A DNA stretch of 64,000 bases. Origin: Ceratotherium simum simum (taxonomy: Eukaryota > Chordata > Mammalia > Perissodactyla > Rhinocerotidae). Positions 48,201-59,956 of this stretch are shown here, piece by piece. Position numbers and translations under genes: made by a program. Below the pieces are notes generated by a model that was not told the origin of the DNA, searched no databases, and saw only the letters and a program-made list of their open reading frames with translations. The stretch covers positions 2,448,884-2,512,883 of the forward strand of contig NW_004454210.1 of NCBI RefSeq assembly GCF_000283155.1, in the 5' to 3' direction. Position 1 is the stretch's first letter; each line of letters starts with the position of its first letter.

Positions 48201-51200
48201 ATCAAGTGAAATTACAAATGTTAAAGCCCAGCAAAGTAAATAACATGTAAAAAGCACTCAATGTTAGCAGACTCTGCATAAAAAGATCTTGGGGGATGAC
48301 AAAAATGGGAACTGGTTCCAAGCAACTTGGGTTATCCTCAGCAGCTGAAATACCTTACTGTTGCATAGTACTTGACAAATCCCTTTCACACATATATCAT
48401 TCATTTAGCTTTTATCTCGTGTGAGATAGGCAGGTCAAATCATTAGTATCCCTATTTCTGCACATGTGGAGAAAGCAAATCCAAGGGAGGTAAGAAGCTG
48501 ATATGCCCAAGGTTGCATAGCTAGTAAGTGACAGAGGCGAGAAACAAGACTTGTGACTTCAAGTTCACTGCTCTCTCCCTGCAACTGGACTACTCTTTAT
48601 GTAACCTGAGGGGATGGCTAGGAACTATGAAATCATTATTTACTCTTCTCTTATTTCTTGCATTTTACCAGTCATCAAGTCCTAAAGAGTTGATAAAAAA
48701 AAAAAAAGGCTCTCTCTCTTTTCTTAACTTAATGGTTAAAAGAGCCTCTAGTCTCTTCCTACAAAAGTTTATTCCCTCACCAGAGTAATAAACTTTCTCA
48801 AACACATTTGCTCCTGCCACTCCAAAGGCACACTTATGTAATGATAATAAATTACATATAATGATTATATAACAACTTAAATAGATTAAAATAAATATTT
48901 TAAGTTTAAATTTGTTTAAAAGATGCCCTTTTCTTAAGCTAGGTCCTTTTGTCAAATATATTGTCCATTAATGGAAATAACTGTTACATAAGCAGTAAAT
49001 AAATCATCCTTTCTCTATTCTTCAGTTGCGATGAGGCAGTTCTACGCAAGCTGGCAGGTGAAGTTGCCCTATTCCAAGAGAAATCCTGGGGGGAAAAAAA
49101 CCTCACGAAATCATGCTAGGAGCTATTTGTCAGATTACTAAACCACTATGGTTTAGTATCAAGGAAAAGTTATGGAAAAGAATAGACAAAGGAGGAGGAG
49201 TACCCACTTGGCCATGGGAGCCAGCTTCAAGAAAGACGGCATGATCAATAGTAACAAATGATGCCAAGAAGTCAAACAAGACTAAATTAAGAAGAAAAAA
49301 ACCATAATGAATCAAGTTTGACAACAACCCAACGAGGGATCTTTATCAACATCAATTTCAGGAAGGTGGTTTAGAAAGAAGCCAAAATACATCCAGTTCA
49401 ATGGAAGATGATGAAATGAAAAACAGGTGGTTCTTTCTAGATGCTTTGCTCTGAAAGCAAAGAGAAAAGATGGGAGCTATAAGGATTCCAAAGTTAAGGG
49501 TATGGTTTTTCAAATGGGAAAGACTTGACTATACTTCATGTGTGCAGAGACAAAGTAGGTAAAACACAAGCTGGCAGACAGAGCAGATCCTATATTTACT
49601 CTGGTAAATAGAAACGAAAGCAAGGTTATCCAGTGAGGAATGGGCTAGGTGACGCAGAAAGGGAAAAAGACTTATGTTACATTTAGTTAGGAAATGGGGA
49701 AAGGAAGAAGGCCTATAATAGGTTGTGGAGCAGCACTGATGGCCCAGCTGAGATCAGATTCAATGTACTTGAACTGAATCCCAGTCAGTAATTTCTCCTT
49801 AGAGTAGACAGAACAGAAAAGCAAGAGGGCAAGGAGGATGCTTGCAAAGAGAACGGTATAGTACTCTTTAAGTCACACTGGTAGTCGATTTTTTGCTTTA
49901 CCTCTCTGAATCAATAAGCTTGAGATCTGGAACTGTGTGCTTTTCTTTTTTTCTACCCTTTTTAGCATTTTGCTATCAATATAATGGAAACAACGACAAA
50001 TATTTATTGAGTGACTAGAGTACTCTCCCTCACTAGACACTGTTCTCTATTAGTTTCAACATAAATTTTATTAATGTTATTAAGACATCTTATGTAATTC
50101 ATCGGCTGACTGCCTGGCAGCATCCACAAAGCAAGGGATCTGGTCCACAAATAAGAGCTAGTTAATACATCATTCCTACTTGAGGCTGCAACATGGTTAA
50201 GAATAACCTTTCACAGATCATTTCCATAAACTGTCACATTCTATTATAATAGGATCACCTATTATTCTCTTATCCCATTCCATTATGTTCCATTATCTCT
50301 CTAAATTATAAAAATAAAAACATTTATCCAGATCTAATCATTATAAGGCTATCTTTCCCACTTCCTCCTACTCTATTTCATTGTTTTTCTACTTTTCTTC
50401 TTAGATGGTAGGTCTTTGGAACTTCAACCACCACCCATGTTGTGTTACTCTCTTCCCCCCACTTCCATCAATTCTGCTTTACCTTCACTAATTTGGAAGG
50501 CCTCTTCACCTTTCACTGGTTCTGTCACGACAGCTTTTTCGGATGGTGGCGTTTTCCCAATTCTAACTCTCTTGGTTGGCATTTTAGCTTTAAAGAGAAA
50601 GTCTAATTTATTGCTATAGTAGCAGCATTTAAATTGCTTTTAATTCTGAATAACAATTTTAACACCTTTTTTTGCAAACAAAATAACACTCAAATTTGGG
50701 AAGGAAACCTATTTCTAATATAAAGTATGAGAACTCTATTAAAAAATATTCAGCATTAGTCTAAACATTCTCCTTTTATTTTCCCATTTATCTTGTTCCA
50801 AACTATACCTTCCTACCTGCTTTTTCCCAAGGAGCCCATACATATTTTTCTGTTTTGTTCCTTAAGACTGTGGGACCTTCCTAGTATTTTTAACTCTTAG
50901 TTTAGTTAAATCGTTCAAGATTTCTTATTGAACATTATTTTCATGTCCCTCAAGTCCTGAGAGTGAGCTCACCTATTATTATATACCACCAAAATATTTA
51001 CTTAAAAGTGAAATGGTACTTCACAAATTTTTCTACATCCTAAGTCTAAGCAAGAATTGGGAGGCAGTCTACTATAAACATCCTTCTACTCATCAAAAGG
51101 TGTATTTTCCCAATAATACAAATATACCATTTTCACTCCAATTCTTATTTGGGCACTCTAGTTCGCTTTCTGATTTTGCCATCTTTCTTGAGGTATAACA

Positions 51201-52826
51201 ACTTGGGACAAGGCCTGCTCTGTAATTTAAGAGAAATTTGTCAAACTTGTACACATTTCTTTGGAAAATATCACTAGCCATAACTATTTGTTGGCTTCTT
51301 ATATCAACATAGGGTGAAATTATTAGCAATGCTGCAACATATATTTTTGAAATTTTAAATGTAATCCCCTCTTAAAACAGAAAGACTACCACTTCTAAGT
51401 ATCTACCTGCTAAGTGTCTTTCAATCATGGTTTTCAGATCTTCTTCCATAACAGTCTCACTTACTGGACCCACTTGGGACGAGGCTTCAAGTTTTGTCTT
51501 CTTCGTGTCCACAGCTCTCTTTTTTCTATCCCCTCTTTTATCTGTGGGATGGTCATTTTTGCTTTGTGCTAATTCAACTTTTAAATCATTGTCTCCGTCT
51601 TCCTCCTCTCCAACTTCATCAACAGTAACAAAATTAAGCTCTTCTTTAAGGTTGTTAAAATCTGCCAGAGAGTCTTCATCCTCTTCAGTTACTTCATCCA
51701 AAGTCACTAAATGCAGATCACTGCTGTCATCCTGTATTTCATCTACAGTAACTAAAGTAGAAGGGTCTTCAGGCATCTGAGAAGAAATGAACCCAATGGA
51801 ATCCCTTCCAGTATTTCCCTCATCTCCTTTAGTATTTAAAGTGGCAAAACTTATGTCTGTCGACTCATTTAAAGGTAGCTCTTCTACTTCTCCAATTTCA
51901 TCCACAGTTACCAGGCGTTCTTGTTTGAGAAGATCTTGTTCTTCAGCCACTGACAGTACAGTAACATCTTTAGGTTCACTGTGGGAAATGCAATCATCTT
52001 GATCAATTAACTCATCTAATGTAAGAAGTGAATTTGAATTTTTTACCATTTCTTCCATATTTATTTCTTCTTCATCAATTACTTCATCCACAGTGACTAG
52101 AGCTTGTGCTAGATGTGCAGCTGCATCTTCCTCTTCCCCAATCTCATCCAATGTTACAAAAGATAATTCTCCCTCAATGACACGAGATGCAGAAGTTTTC
52201 CCCTTCTTCTTCTTCAAGTTAAGTTCAGAGGAAGGTGTATTTTTGAGAGCCTCTTTCCTTTTTCCCTTTAGTGGAGTCTGCTTGGCTTGAAAAGGATTCA
52301 CATCTTCTATAACCTCATCCACAGTAACAAATTCATCCAAATTAAATGGAAATAATGTTTCCTATTGGAAAGGAAAAAAAAAAAATCACTGAATTGTGAA
52401 CAACAACTGATAACTAGCTACGTTCTAAACAGTCCCAGTAAATGTGCCTGAAGTATCATTTGTGAGAATTTCAGTGCAGGGAAGTTTCCTAAAGACTGAA
52501 ATTAGTGTTATTTTTAAAAGTCCCACAAATGAATTAGCTGTAAATTACAAAAAAAACAATGCCAAAGGGAAAATCCTAACAATATCAATCTAATTCCACT
52601 TTTACTTAATTTCAATAAGATTACAATTATTTCCTAAATGATGTACGAGCTTTGAAATATCATGCACAAAAATACATTTACAGCATTTATCAATCAATAT
52701 AATGTAAAGAATTTACTGTTCCATATATTAAATAATATCTAACAAGTGTTATAGGAGACTTAGACTACCAAAAGCACCTCATATGTAGCTAGAAAGTAAA
52801 TAGTTAACTAGATTGTTCCACTGACC

Positions 52827-52861
<35 letters not shown>

Positions 52862-55800
52862 AGATATGCAACACTGAGGAAGTTTATATTTTGAGAGTTA
52901 TATGAAAAACTGTTACTTTTTTTTTTTTTTTAATAATTTTTATTTATTTATTTATTCCCCCAAAGCCCCAGTAGATAGTTGTATGTCATAGCTGCACATC
53001 CTTCCCAGTTGCTGTATGTGGGACGTGGCCTCAGCATGGCCGGAAAAGTGGTGCGTCGGTGCGCGGCCGGGATCTGAACCTGGGCTGCCAGCAGCAAGAG
53101 CGCGCACACTCAACCGCTAAGCCACAGGGCAGGCCCTGCTGTTACTAAGACTTAATGCCAGATATAACTGCACTTCAAAAAAACAGTACCTGTAATTTGA
53201 AAAATGATGCCAATACTTAAGAAAATAAATTCCTGGCAGGCAGCCTACACATTTAGTATGCTATCAATGATCAATTACTAGTACATATAATAATGACATT
53301 AGACTATATAACCAGTAATTTCAGGGGGAAAAAAATCTGTAAGCAATTGTACTATCAACTTAAGCCAATGGAACTAACCATAATCCTTACTTCTGCTTTT
53401 TAAACTACTAATACTTCTCTTTGCCCCAATAAAATAGGCCCAAATTCATCCCCTAGTGGTAGAAAAAAGTAAAATGACTGAAAAAATATTCTATGAATGG
53501 TGGAAATCTAAAATACCAACAACCAAATATAAAATGTAACACATTTATTTGGCAGTAGAACTCAGTACCAGGAAAGTAAATTTTAGAGCTCATCCAGGTA
53601 GGTTAAATTGAGCCATACCTAAAAGGACCACTGGTTTGGAAGTTCCACAAAATGGGGAAGACTCCAGTCAAACACCAGTGTCCTTTACACATTTGATTTT
53701 ATTCTGTGTTTATAACCTATTTCTGTCAATACGAGACTGGAGGTATTTTCCTACTCTAATTCTCTTTCCATCCCTGTGTAACTTTTTGCCCTGCATCAAG
53801 AACACAAACTATATAGCCTAGCTAAAGGTCAAAAAATGAATTGGTGGTAGGGTCAAAAATAAAACATCTCACTCCTGTCCCTTGCTCCATATCAAACTGA
53901 TTATTATAGGAGAGACACAAGTTATAAGGTAGATGAACTCTTCTATGGAGGAATAGAATAGAAGGGTTAGTGTTAGTGGACTGTTTCTTACCTCTTTAGA
54001 TTTGGAACTTCTACCAGTGGTGCTTTTAGGATTCTTAGTGTTTTGCCCAGCCAAAGTCTGAAATATTAAGTAAGAAATACAGAAAAACAGAATTTACAAC
54101 TAAGTTATTAATGTTAACAAAAACAAAAAAGAATTCAAACAGCAAATATTATCCACTCAACCATGCAAATATTTAACAGGTATACCAAACTAAGTTAACA
54201 AAAACCGGTAAGCTGATAAAAGAAGCTTCAATTTATGAGAGAAAACAGTTTCCCATTCAGAGGCAGAGTGCTAAATCATCTCAGGAGATTCACTTCAGAC
54301 TTTTTTTTTTCAAACCACAGTTATATTTCTGACCACATTTTATTCAAAGAATGTTTTTCAAACCTGTTAATAAATTATGAACTTGAGCTTATTATTCTAA
54401 ATGTCTATAGGCTTAAGTCAATGGAACTGTTTAAGAAAGGGGAAGTAGGAGCTTGCCAGTGGAGTGAGGAGATGAAAGTAGAAAACAAGATTACATCTCC
54501 TACTCCATAGCTACAACAGCAGAACTAATCACTTCAAAGATACACTGAACCATTCTTCCTACCCTCCTCACCTTATTGTTGCTGTCATCCCGTTTCATGA
54601 TGGAAGATCTAGCCTCTGTTTCCTGAGATTGTTTTGTAATATCCCTGTAATCCAGTTTAGAATCCTTGCCTTGCAGGGCTGAGATCCTTCCACTGCCTCC
54701 TCTGGGAACACCGCTCTGAGTGGGTTTGAATTTACTGCTGCTTTCAGCCAAGCCTGACCTGGCACTTGTAGGTTTAAGTAGACCCAATTCCTTGGCTGAA
54801 AGTTTCTTTTCAGCATTTATTTGATCTCTGAGTACAGATTTTAGAAAACTTTTCTGGTTTTCAGATTTTGAAGCTGTAGCTTTTACCTTTGGAGAAGAGA
54901 CTATACCAGCCTTGATGCTTGATTTACTGCTAGGTGCATTTGATGCAGCTAGCATACTAGTTTTACTAGTTTCATCAGGCTTACTGGCCTGACCCACTCC
55001 TTTATTTGGGTATGCCTTAGTCACAGCATTTTCTGCAGGCTTTTCTTTCATTGCTGCCACAATCTTTTCCAATTTCTCTGCAACCAACCTAGCGTCATTC
55101 TTTTCAGCCTTCTCAGTTCCTATTTGCAGATCCATTCTGGTCTCCTTAGTATTAAATTCATTGTCCTCATTTTCATCCATGTTACTTTTTTCAGAAATTC
55201 CCTTTTTGCTCACTACCTTCTCATCCCCAGTGGAAATTCCTGGTACTAAGGCCACAACACAAGTAGATGGTACTATTTCTAAAACAGTTTCATGTTTGTC
55301 CACTTCAGCTACAGCTTCTATCATAGACTCTGTAATCCCAGAAAAGAAATCTTCTGCTTCAGATGGAGATTCTTCTAGAATTCCTTTGATGTTCCTTTCT
55401 TCTATAAATGTACTGTCAGACATTGATAATTCTGTTTCAGGGTTAATAATTTCTGCCTCTTCTTTCTCAAAGTCACTGGTATACATCTGCTGATTTAAAA
55501 CAGACTCCTCTAAATTTTCAGTGAATAATTCAATACAAGCTGGAGTGGATGCTACAAGAGGAATTTCCACTTTGACCTCCTCTCCTTGAGTTTCAACTTC
55601 CAAAGTTTCAATAGCAAAGTCAGAGTCACATAGTGCTTTTTCAGGTTCTTCCTCACAAGGCTCTTCCTGCTGTACAGAAGTTTCTGTCTGAATGTTGGGA
55701 ATAGTTTCTTCTTCAACCTCACTAGGTTTAACAGAGGGACTACCAGCTGCTGTTTGCAACTCACTTTCATCAACTGGACTGTTTTTCAAGTCAGGGCTAA

Positions 55801-58800
55801 AAGTATTTAAAAACAAACAAAAAAGAACACAAACAAAAACACAAACAAAAATCAAACTATGATGAGAATTCAACCATTATAAATAATCCTGTTGATGCCA
55901 ATTGTTAAGACTTCCTGATGCATTAGTGATAAGCATTGGGAAATCCAGCCAATCAGCATTAAAATGGTTAAGGTGATTTGACGCAAATATGTAAACAATA
56001 CAAAATTTTTAAAGAGATCCTCCATCGCACTGAAGATTTCTTTTTAGTTCAAAGGAAATAATGGCAAAATTATGACCATTGATACGATCCTTTTACTCAT
56101 GTACGTTATAACTATTGTTTCTCCTTCTGTGTCAAGTTTGCACCTGACATCAGAAGGCTGAATGTGAATTTGAAACATCTCAAATTATTATTAGGTCCTA
56201 TCTTCCCACATAGGTAACCAAAATAATAAACTATGTGTATAGTTCTACAAGGAAACTAATGATCCATGCACTGAAATTTAAAATTTTATAAGTGAACCTT
56301 ACCTAAAAGGAACATAAACAGAAACTAATAGGGAGAATACTCCATACTCGTAACCATGTCACCTCTTTTTTTGGATGTGTGACAGATTTGTTTTTAATTT
56401 TCCAAGAACTATATTTATTAATAATACTTAAAAGAAAACTTTCTTTGGAAGTATCTTTTAAATACTTTGTTTAAGATTTAAAGTTAGAGGCAAAACTGAT
56501 AGAATCACCTTAACATAAACATGTAATCTTCTTATAAAATATTTGCCTCTGGCTACATTATGAGAAGGAATAAGTTAAAAGAAATCTTTCTAGTTACATA
56601 GAATAATTCAAAATTCTAATACACAACTTAAAATTTTAAGTAAAATTATTCAGAAGAAATAGAGGAAATACATGACAAGTATACACAATTGATCTTATTC
56701 ATCATGGTCTTCCCAAATCCAAAGTAAACAAGTGTGTGATTCTATAATTCAACTACTTTCACTGAAACAGAGACAAAATAAACTATTTTTAAATGAATGC
56801 TCCACAGATCAGAGGTTATCTTGAAAAGTAACAAGGAAAATCCTAGCTTCTGAACACAATGTCTAGCATGCTATCAACACAAATTAAAGTTTAACAAATA
56901 CATTCACTTGATTACATTAAAAGCAGGAGGATGGAGGAAGACACCAGAAAGTGATCACGTCATATCAATACCTCATAAAGAGTATTAACCTTTTTCCTCC
57001 CGTTTTTCAAGGAAGAGGAGGGAATAAGACATCCCCCTTGATATGCTTCTCAAAGAGTAGCCACATATCCTTTAGTTAACGCAAGGGATGGCTATCTGTG
57101 TCCTGAGACGTTAATAATATTTCAGAACTTTGGAAAAAGTTAAGTGTTACCACATCAGGGTCTAATTACTTGAGCCAATAAACTGGTCCTCCCCCCAAAG
57201 ATGGTAAGTTTAAACTTTCAAAGGAGAAAACTTCTAAGAGATCAGAGAAACACTTCTTGATGAAAAGTTGTAAAGGCACAGTTTGGGGAATTTATTTAAG
57301 TTAAACAGCCAGTAACCATAGACCTTAATCAATACATATTCTATGCATTTGTGTAAGTTACCCTTTGTATGGTGAAAGGGTTTAAAGGTTTTTATTTGAA
57401 ATGATTCACATCCCTTATATTCAAAAATAGCAATGACTGATTTTAAGTGTTCCAAATTCTTAGGACTAGTCAAACTAAAACTTGTGGCCAAGCACAAATA
57501 TGACAAAGATAAGAAAAAAGTTGTGACCTTCAGTTACAGCTGTTATGTAAATATTATGTCTCAAAATATGAGCTTTCATTTTTAAATTACAAGACTCATT
57601 TCCAATAATGAAGATTAAATTCAAATTCCCCTCTCATTAGAGAACTGCACATTAACCCTAAAGGCTTTACAAATTAGGGCTATACAAAAACACCAATCTA
57701 CTGGGCCAGAAGGGTAACAGAGATTTTGATTCCTGGCTCTAGGATACAGCAAGTCTTTCCCCTTTACCGTAGTTAAAGTTTGTCACTAAAAAACAAAAAA
57801 AGCTGTTATCTTTTATACAAAATGAATCACTATGCAGATCCACACTTCAAACAGAGAGCACGGACCTATTTGGAAACATGGCTTAATTCCCTATTTGTTC
57901 TTGTGTGTCAGTCTTTTAAAATTATAGTGCTTCCTTCATAGAGTTCACTTACCAAAAATTAATATCTAGTTTTCTCACTAACGAGAAAAAGCATCAGTGT
58001 TCATCAAGTCAGCTTGGAAAGTCAGTTTGAAATGTCAAATAAATGAAATTATTAACACTAGAGTAAAAAAAAAGTCTTTTAAAAGAGCAAAGGAAAATAT
58101 AGTCATATTCTGGGAAATGGCGCAAAAAAGGATTTCAAGAAGCCATTCAGGATACAGGTATCTAATTTCCCCCCCCCCAGGTCCCACTCCCCTCCCCGCC
58201 CCCAATAATTTCAGGGTTTCAAAACCTTCAGAAAAGGCATACAATGAAAGCTGGGCATGAGAACAAAAGTTAACACTATACCATAAACTTTCTGAGAAAC
58301 TTTAGACAGAGACTTAACAACACTGAAGATTAGTATTTATTTCAGGTTGCCACTGGGTACTGCCCAACATTATTAATGAATTGGTGAAAATTTCATCTAG
58401 CATCCTTATTTGGAGCCTTAATCACATGATAAATAAAAAAGTTTACATGGAGGGGGATGAGAACAGGAAAAGTGTAGAGTATTATTAAATTATTAATATA
58501 TTCACACGAGATTGCCTTTAAATTGGAAATATATTTAAATACTTTACATTAACTATAAACAAAAAGATTATATTCATGATGAATTAGCACCCGTAAGTGC
58601 TTTTAAAAAAATGAAGCCAACACAACAAGCACTAGTATTTTCTCAGGATCAGCTGACTCCAATAAAGAAATGTGAAGTATTCGGGCCACATCTCACGCCT
58701 TAATGTCATGTAAGTCAGAAAAAAATGATTGTGAAATGGGAATTAAGAAGTTATTAGTACTAGAATTTTTAAAATTAAATTTATAAGATTAGACAACTAT

Positions 58801-59956
58801 CTGTGTAAATTAAGAGATATCTTTGATTTTAAAGCATGTCAAAACAATGAGAGGAAAAAAATGACTGAAACACAGACAATAGCTATTCTTGCAGACCTGA
58901 AAGAAACTTTGTCAAATGAAATATATAAAATGATTTTTGGAAGAGCCTACTTACTTACCAGCCAGAGTTACCGTGGCCAAACTGTAGGTCTATCTATACT
59001 ACATGTGGCATTGTTACTTATTAAGCCCTTTGTGGGGTTTTATAATAAACACTGCTGTTGGTATTACTTCTTAGGCATGTGAATATAATTGGTATGATGA
59101 TATGCAACTTAAAAAAGTCTATGATGACACATGGCAAACCTACTGTTTAAAGTTACCAATATGTTTTAATGTACTCATAATCATCTTTATCATTTATAAG
59201 TCTCATTTTGTAAGAATTACTGAGAAGAAAAATCCATAAGACATCATGTTTTCAGGCATCTTAAAATTAGACAGTGCATCAAATAAAATAATTAAACTTT
59301 CCATATTTAAATACTTCTAAACTGCTCTTTCAAACTGATAAGCTCTTACTACACTGACTAACCAACAAGGGTAAATTACTTAGCAAAAAAGAGGGAAAAG
59401 AATTCTTCATCAGTGATTCCCAATGAAGAGCAGTAGAAGAGAAGTTATTAATTGGGGAAAAGGTGGTGATAAGGGTAGTATTCATCAGGATGAGAATGTT
59501 ACTAAGACGGTGTACCATATGTGGTCAAAACAAAATTGTGAGTCACTAGTTTGTGTACACTCTGAAGAACAAGCTTTCATCCTCTGAAAATATAAAGCAA
59601 TGTACATATTATTTTGTTTTATAAATATCCCTTCCCCATCCCGGTTGTTTTCAAAAAGTGTCAAAAAACACACTGAATACTATCTTTTTGGTTTTAAGCC
59701 AATGAAATTTAAAAAGGGACCAAAAAACAAAAAACCCCTAGGCCAAACAGAGCCAAAAAAACCCACAACACTCGTGTGTGTGTGTGTATACATACACACA
59801 CACACACGAAATGAACATGATATGAACTTTTGCTACAAGTGAACAATGACTATAAAATACAGAAATAAATTCATAATTAGTAGTATATGAAAATGTTAGC
59901 AAACTTAAAGCAACATACCTTTCTTTTCCTGGTTCTGGGTCTTTCTCAGCTTGAGC
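45135..59956 (-). CDS. ZNF638: ZNF638 (NP220) C-terminal 891 codons, eight spliced exons, 5' part outside window
   Basis: Eight exons on the minus strand join in frame (38+1225+66+955+105+102+119+66 = 2676 nt, 892 codons including the stop) with consistent phases and GT-AG borders. The product matches the C-terminal part of zinc finger protein 638 (NP220): a Ser/Lys/Glu-rich region, eight acidic repeats of the form VTVDEV or VTLDEI, a Lys/Arg-rich stretch and a matrin-type zinc finger just before the C-terminus. Known biology: a large nuclear matrin-3-related protein that binds cytidine-rich DNA, takes part in splicing and adipocyte differentiation, and recruits HUSH-type silencing to unintegrated retroviral DNA. 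The human protein is about 1978 residues, so more than half, including the RRM-like domains, lies beyond position 64000. No stop or frameshift interrupts the exons. DYSF follows about 23 kb downstream on the same strand, as in human. Confidence 0.95.
45345..45955 (+). mobile_element. Ancient interspersed repeat in ZNF638 last intron
   Basis: 'ggtgcttggggattcagtgg', 'catagagctacattctagta', 'aatcagatcatgtagggcct' and 'gaagctagtggaagatttta' follow the same ancient family as 23640-24770. Confidence 0.6.
45960..46200 (+). mobile_element. MIR SINE in ZNF638 last intron
   Basis: 'gagctgggttcaaatcctag', 'cactcactagcttgtgacct', 'agtttcctcatctttaaatt' and 'cagctcaataaatgttagat' in MIR order. Confidence 0.85.
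46761..46879 (-). CDS. ZNF638: ZNF638 exon with matrin-type zinc finger
   Basis: Phase 1 in, phase 0 out. It reads (D)[18 protein letters not shown], continues through [18 protein letters not shown] and is followed by GTACGT. The pattern C-x2-C with H-x5-H (CPIC and HCKSTRH) is the U1-like/matrin-type C2H2 zinc finger, which in this family binds nucleic acid. It is preceded by a long pyrimidine tract and CTCTAG. Confidence 0.95.
47649..47750 (-). CDS. ZNF638: ZNF638 exon, 102 nt
   Basis: Phase 1 in, phase 1 out, 34 codons' worth of sequence. With the split valine it reads [18 protein letters not shown] and ends ASDVPE plus G before GTAAAG. The RKRKK cluster is a possible nuclear-localisation signal. 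The acceptor is a GATGTAG after a weak T-rich tract. Confidence 0.92.
48375..48575 (-). mobile_element. MIR SINE (reverse)
   Basis: 'atatgcccaaggttgcatag', 'ctagtaagtgacagaggcga' and a decayed 'tgtggagaaagcaaatccaa' are reverse MIR. It lies in the ZNF638 intron between 47751 and 50482. Apart from the ancient-repeat-like block at 49120-49600, the rest of that intron shows nothing recognised. Confidence 0.65.
50483..50587 (-). CDS. ZNF638: ZNF638 exon, 105 nt
   Basis: Phase 1 in, phase 1 out, a multiple of three. It is preceded by TTTAAAG and followed by GTAAAG. With the split alanine it reads [20 protein letters not shown] and continues to GEEAFQISE. The basic start ([11 protein letters not shown]) follows directly on the IERHLA end of the acidic-repeat exon. 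It could be cassette-skipped in frame. Confidence 0.92.
51407..52361 (-). CDS. ZNF638: ZNF638 acidic-repeat exon, 955 nt
   Basis: 318 codons plus one base, starting [17 protein letters not shown] after a CCAATAG acceptor and ending ...IERHLA plus G before GTAGAT. It carries eight copies of a short acidic motif, [F/L/S][V/L]T[V/L]DE[V/I/L] followed by Glu/Asp-rich residues: FVTVDEV, FVTLDEI, LVTVDEV, LLTLDEL, LVTVDEI, LVTVDEI, LVTLDEV and FVTVDEV. A further decayed copy reads [11 protein letters not shown]. These repeats are the hallmark of NP220/ZNF638 and make its identification secure. A Lys-rich KKKKGK patch and a [11 protein letters not shown] patch could be nuclear-localisation signals. 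Confidence 0.96.
52829..52858. repeat. (AT)n microsatellite
   Basis: About 30 bp of perfect AT repeat in a ZNF638 intron. Confidence 0.95.
52918..53138 (-). mobile_element. ERE SINE in ZNF638 intron
   Basis: Reverse relative to the window and therefore in the same orientation as ZNF638 transcription. 'caaagccccagtagatagtt' to 'gccacagggcaggcc'. TSD CTGTTACT at 52910-52917 and 53139-53146. Confidence 0.92.
53992..54057 (-). CDS. ZNF638: ZNF638 exon, 66 nt ([15 protein letters not shown]...)
   Basis: Twenty-two codons, phase 0 to 0, with an ATTTCAG acceptor and a GTAAGA donor. It encodes [18 protein letters not shown] followed by KSKE, and links the RDDSNNK end of the upstream exon to the ETLFPFN start of the acidic-repeat exon. 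Being phase 0-0 and a multiple of three, it could be skipped without shifting the frame. Confidence 0.92.
54572..55796 (-). CDS. ZNF638: ZNF638 large exon, 1225 nt, acidic and Ser/Lys-rich region
   Basis: One base plus 408 codons, with a CTTTTAG acceptor and a GTGAGG donor. The first half is rich in Glu, Ser and Thr ([20 protein letters not shown] and similar). The second half is rich in Lys and Ser and includes [20 protein letters not shown], ending RDDSNNK. This low-complexity, probably disordered segment is typical of the ZNF638 region between the RNA-binding and acidic-repeat parts. Open reading continues past both splice sites, so the exon limits rest on the splice motifs and on continuity with neighbouring exons. 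No domain with a catalytic motif is visible. Confidence 0.93.
55797..59918 (-). other. ZNF638: ZNF638 intron, 4.1 kb, no exon or strong repeat seen
   Basis: AT-rich intron between the 38-nt exon and the 1225-nt exon. Contains a poly-C run near 58167-58177 and the TG/CA palindrome at 59773-59808. No ERE, unlike neighbouring introns. Confidence 0.6.
59773..59808. repeat. (TG)n-TATACATA-(CA)n palindromic microsatellite
   Basis: 'cgtgtgtgtgtgtgtatac' followed by 'atacacacacacacacacg', a near-perfect dinucleotide palindrome about 110 nt downstream of the donor side of the 38-nt ZNF638 exon. Confidence 0.92.
59919..59956 (-). CDS. ZNF638: ZNF638 internal exon, 38 nt ([12 protein letters not shown])
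   Basis: A 38-nt microexon preceded by a TTACAG acceptor and followed by a GTATGT donor. It starts in phase 0, encodes [12 protein letters not shown] and ends with the first two bases (AG) of a serine codon completed by C at 55796. The joined reading [14 protein letters not shown] matches the ZNF638 protein. It is the most 5' exon I can identify. The next upstream exon must end in phase 0 and was not found between 59957 and 64000. Confidence 0.88.

Noticed and set aside
51427..52290. Plus-strand open frames rich in Ser and Thr opposite the ZNF638 acidic exon
   Set aside because: Complement of Glu/Asp-rich codons; a shadow of the real minus-strand exon.
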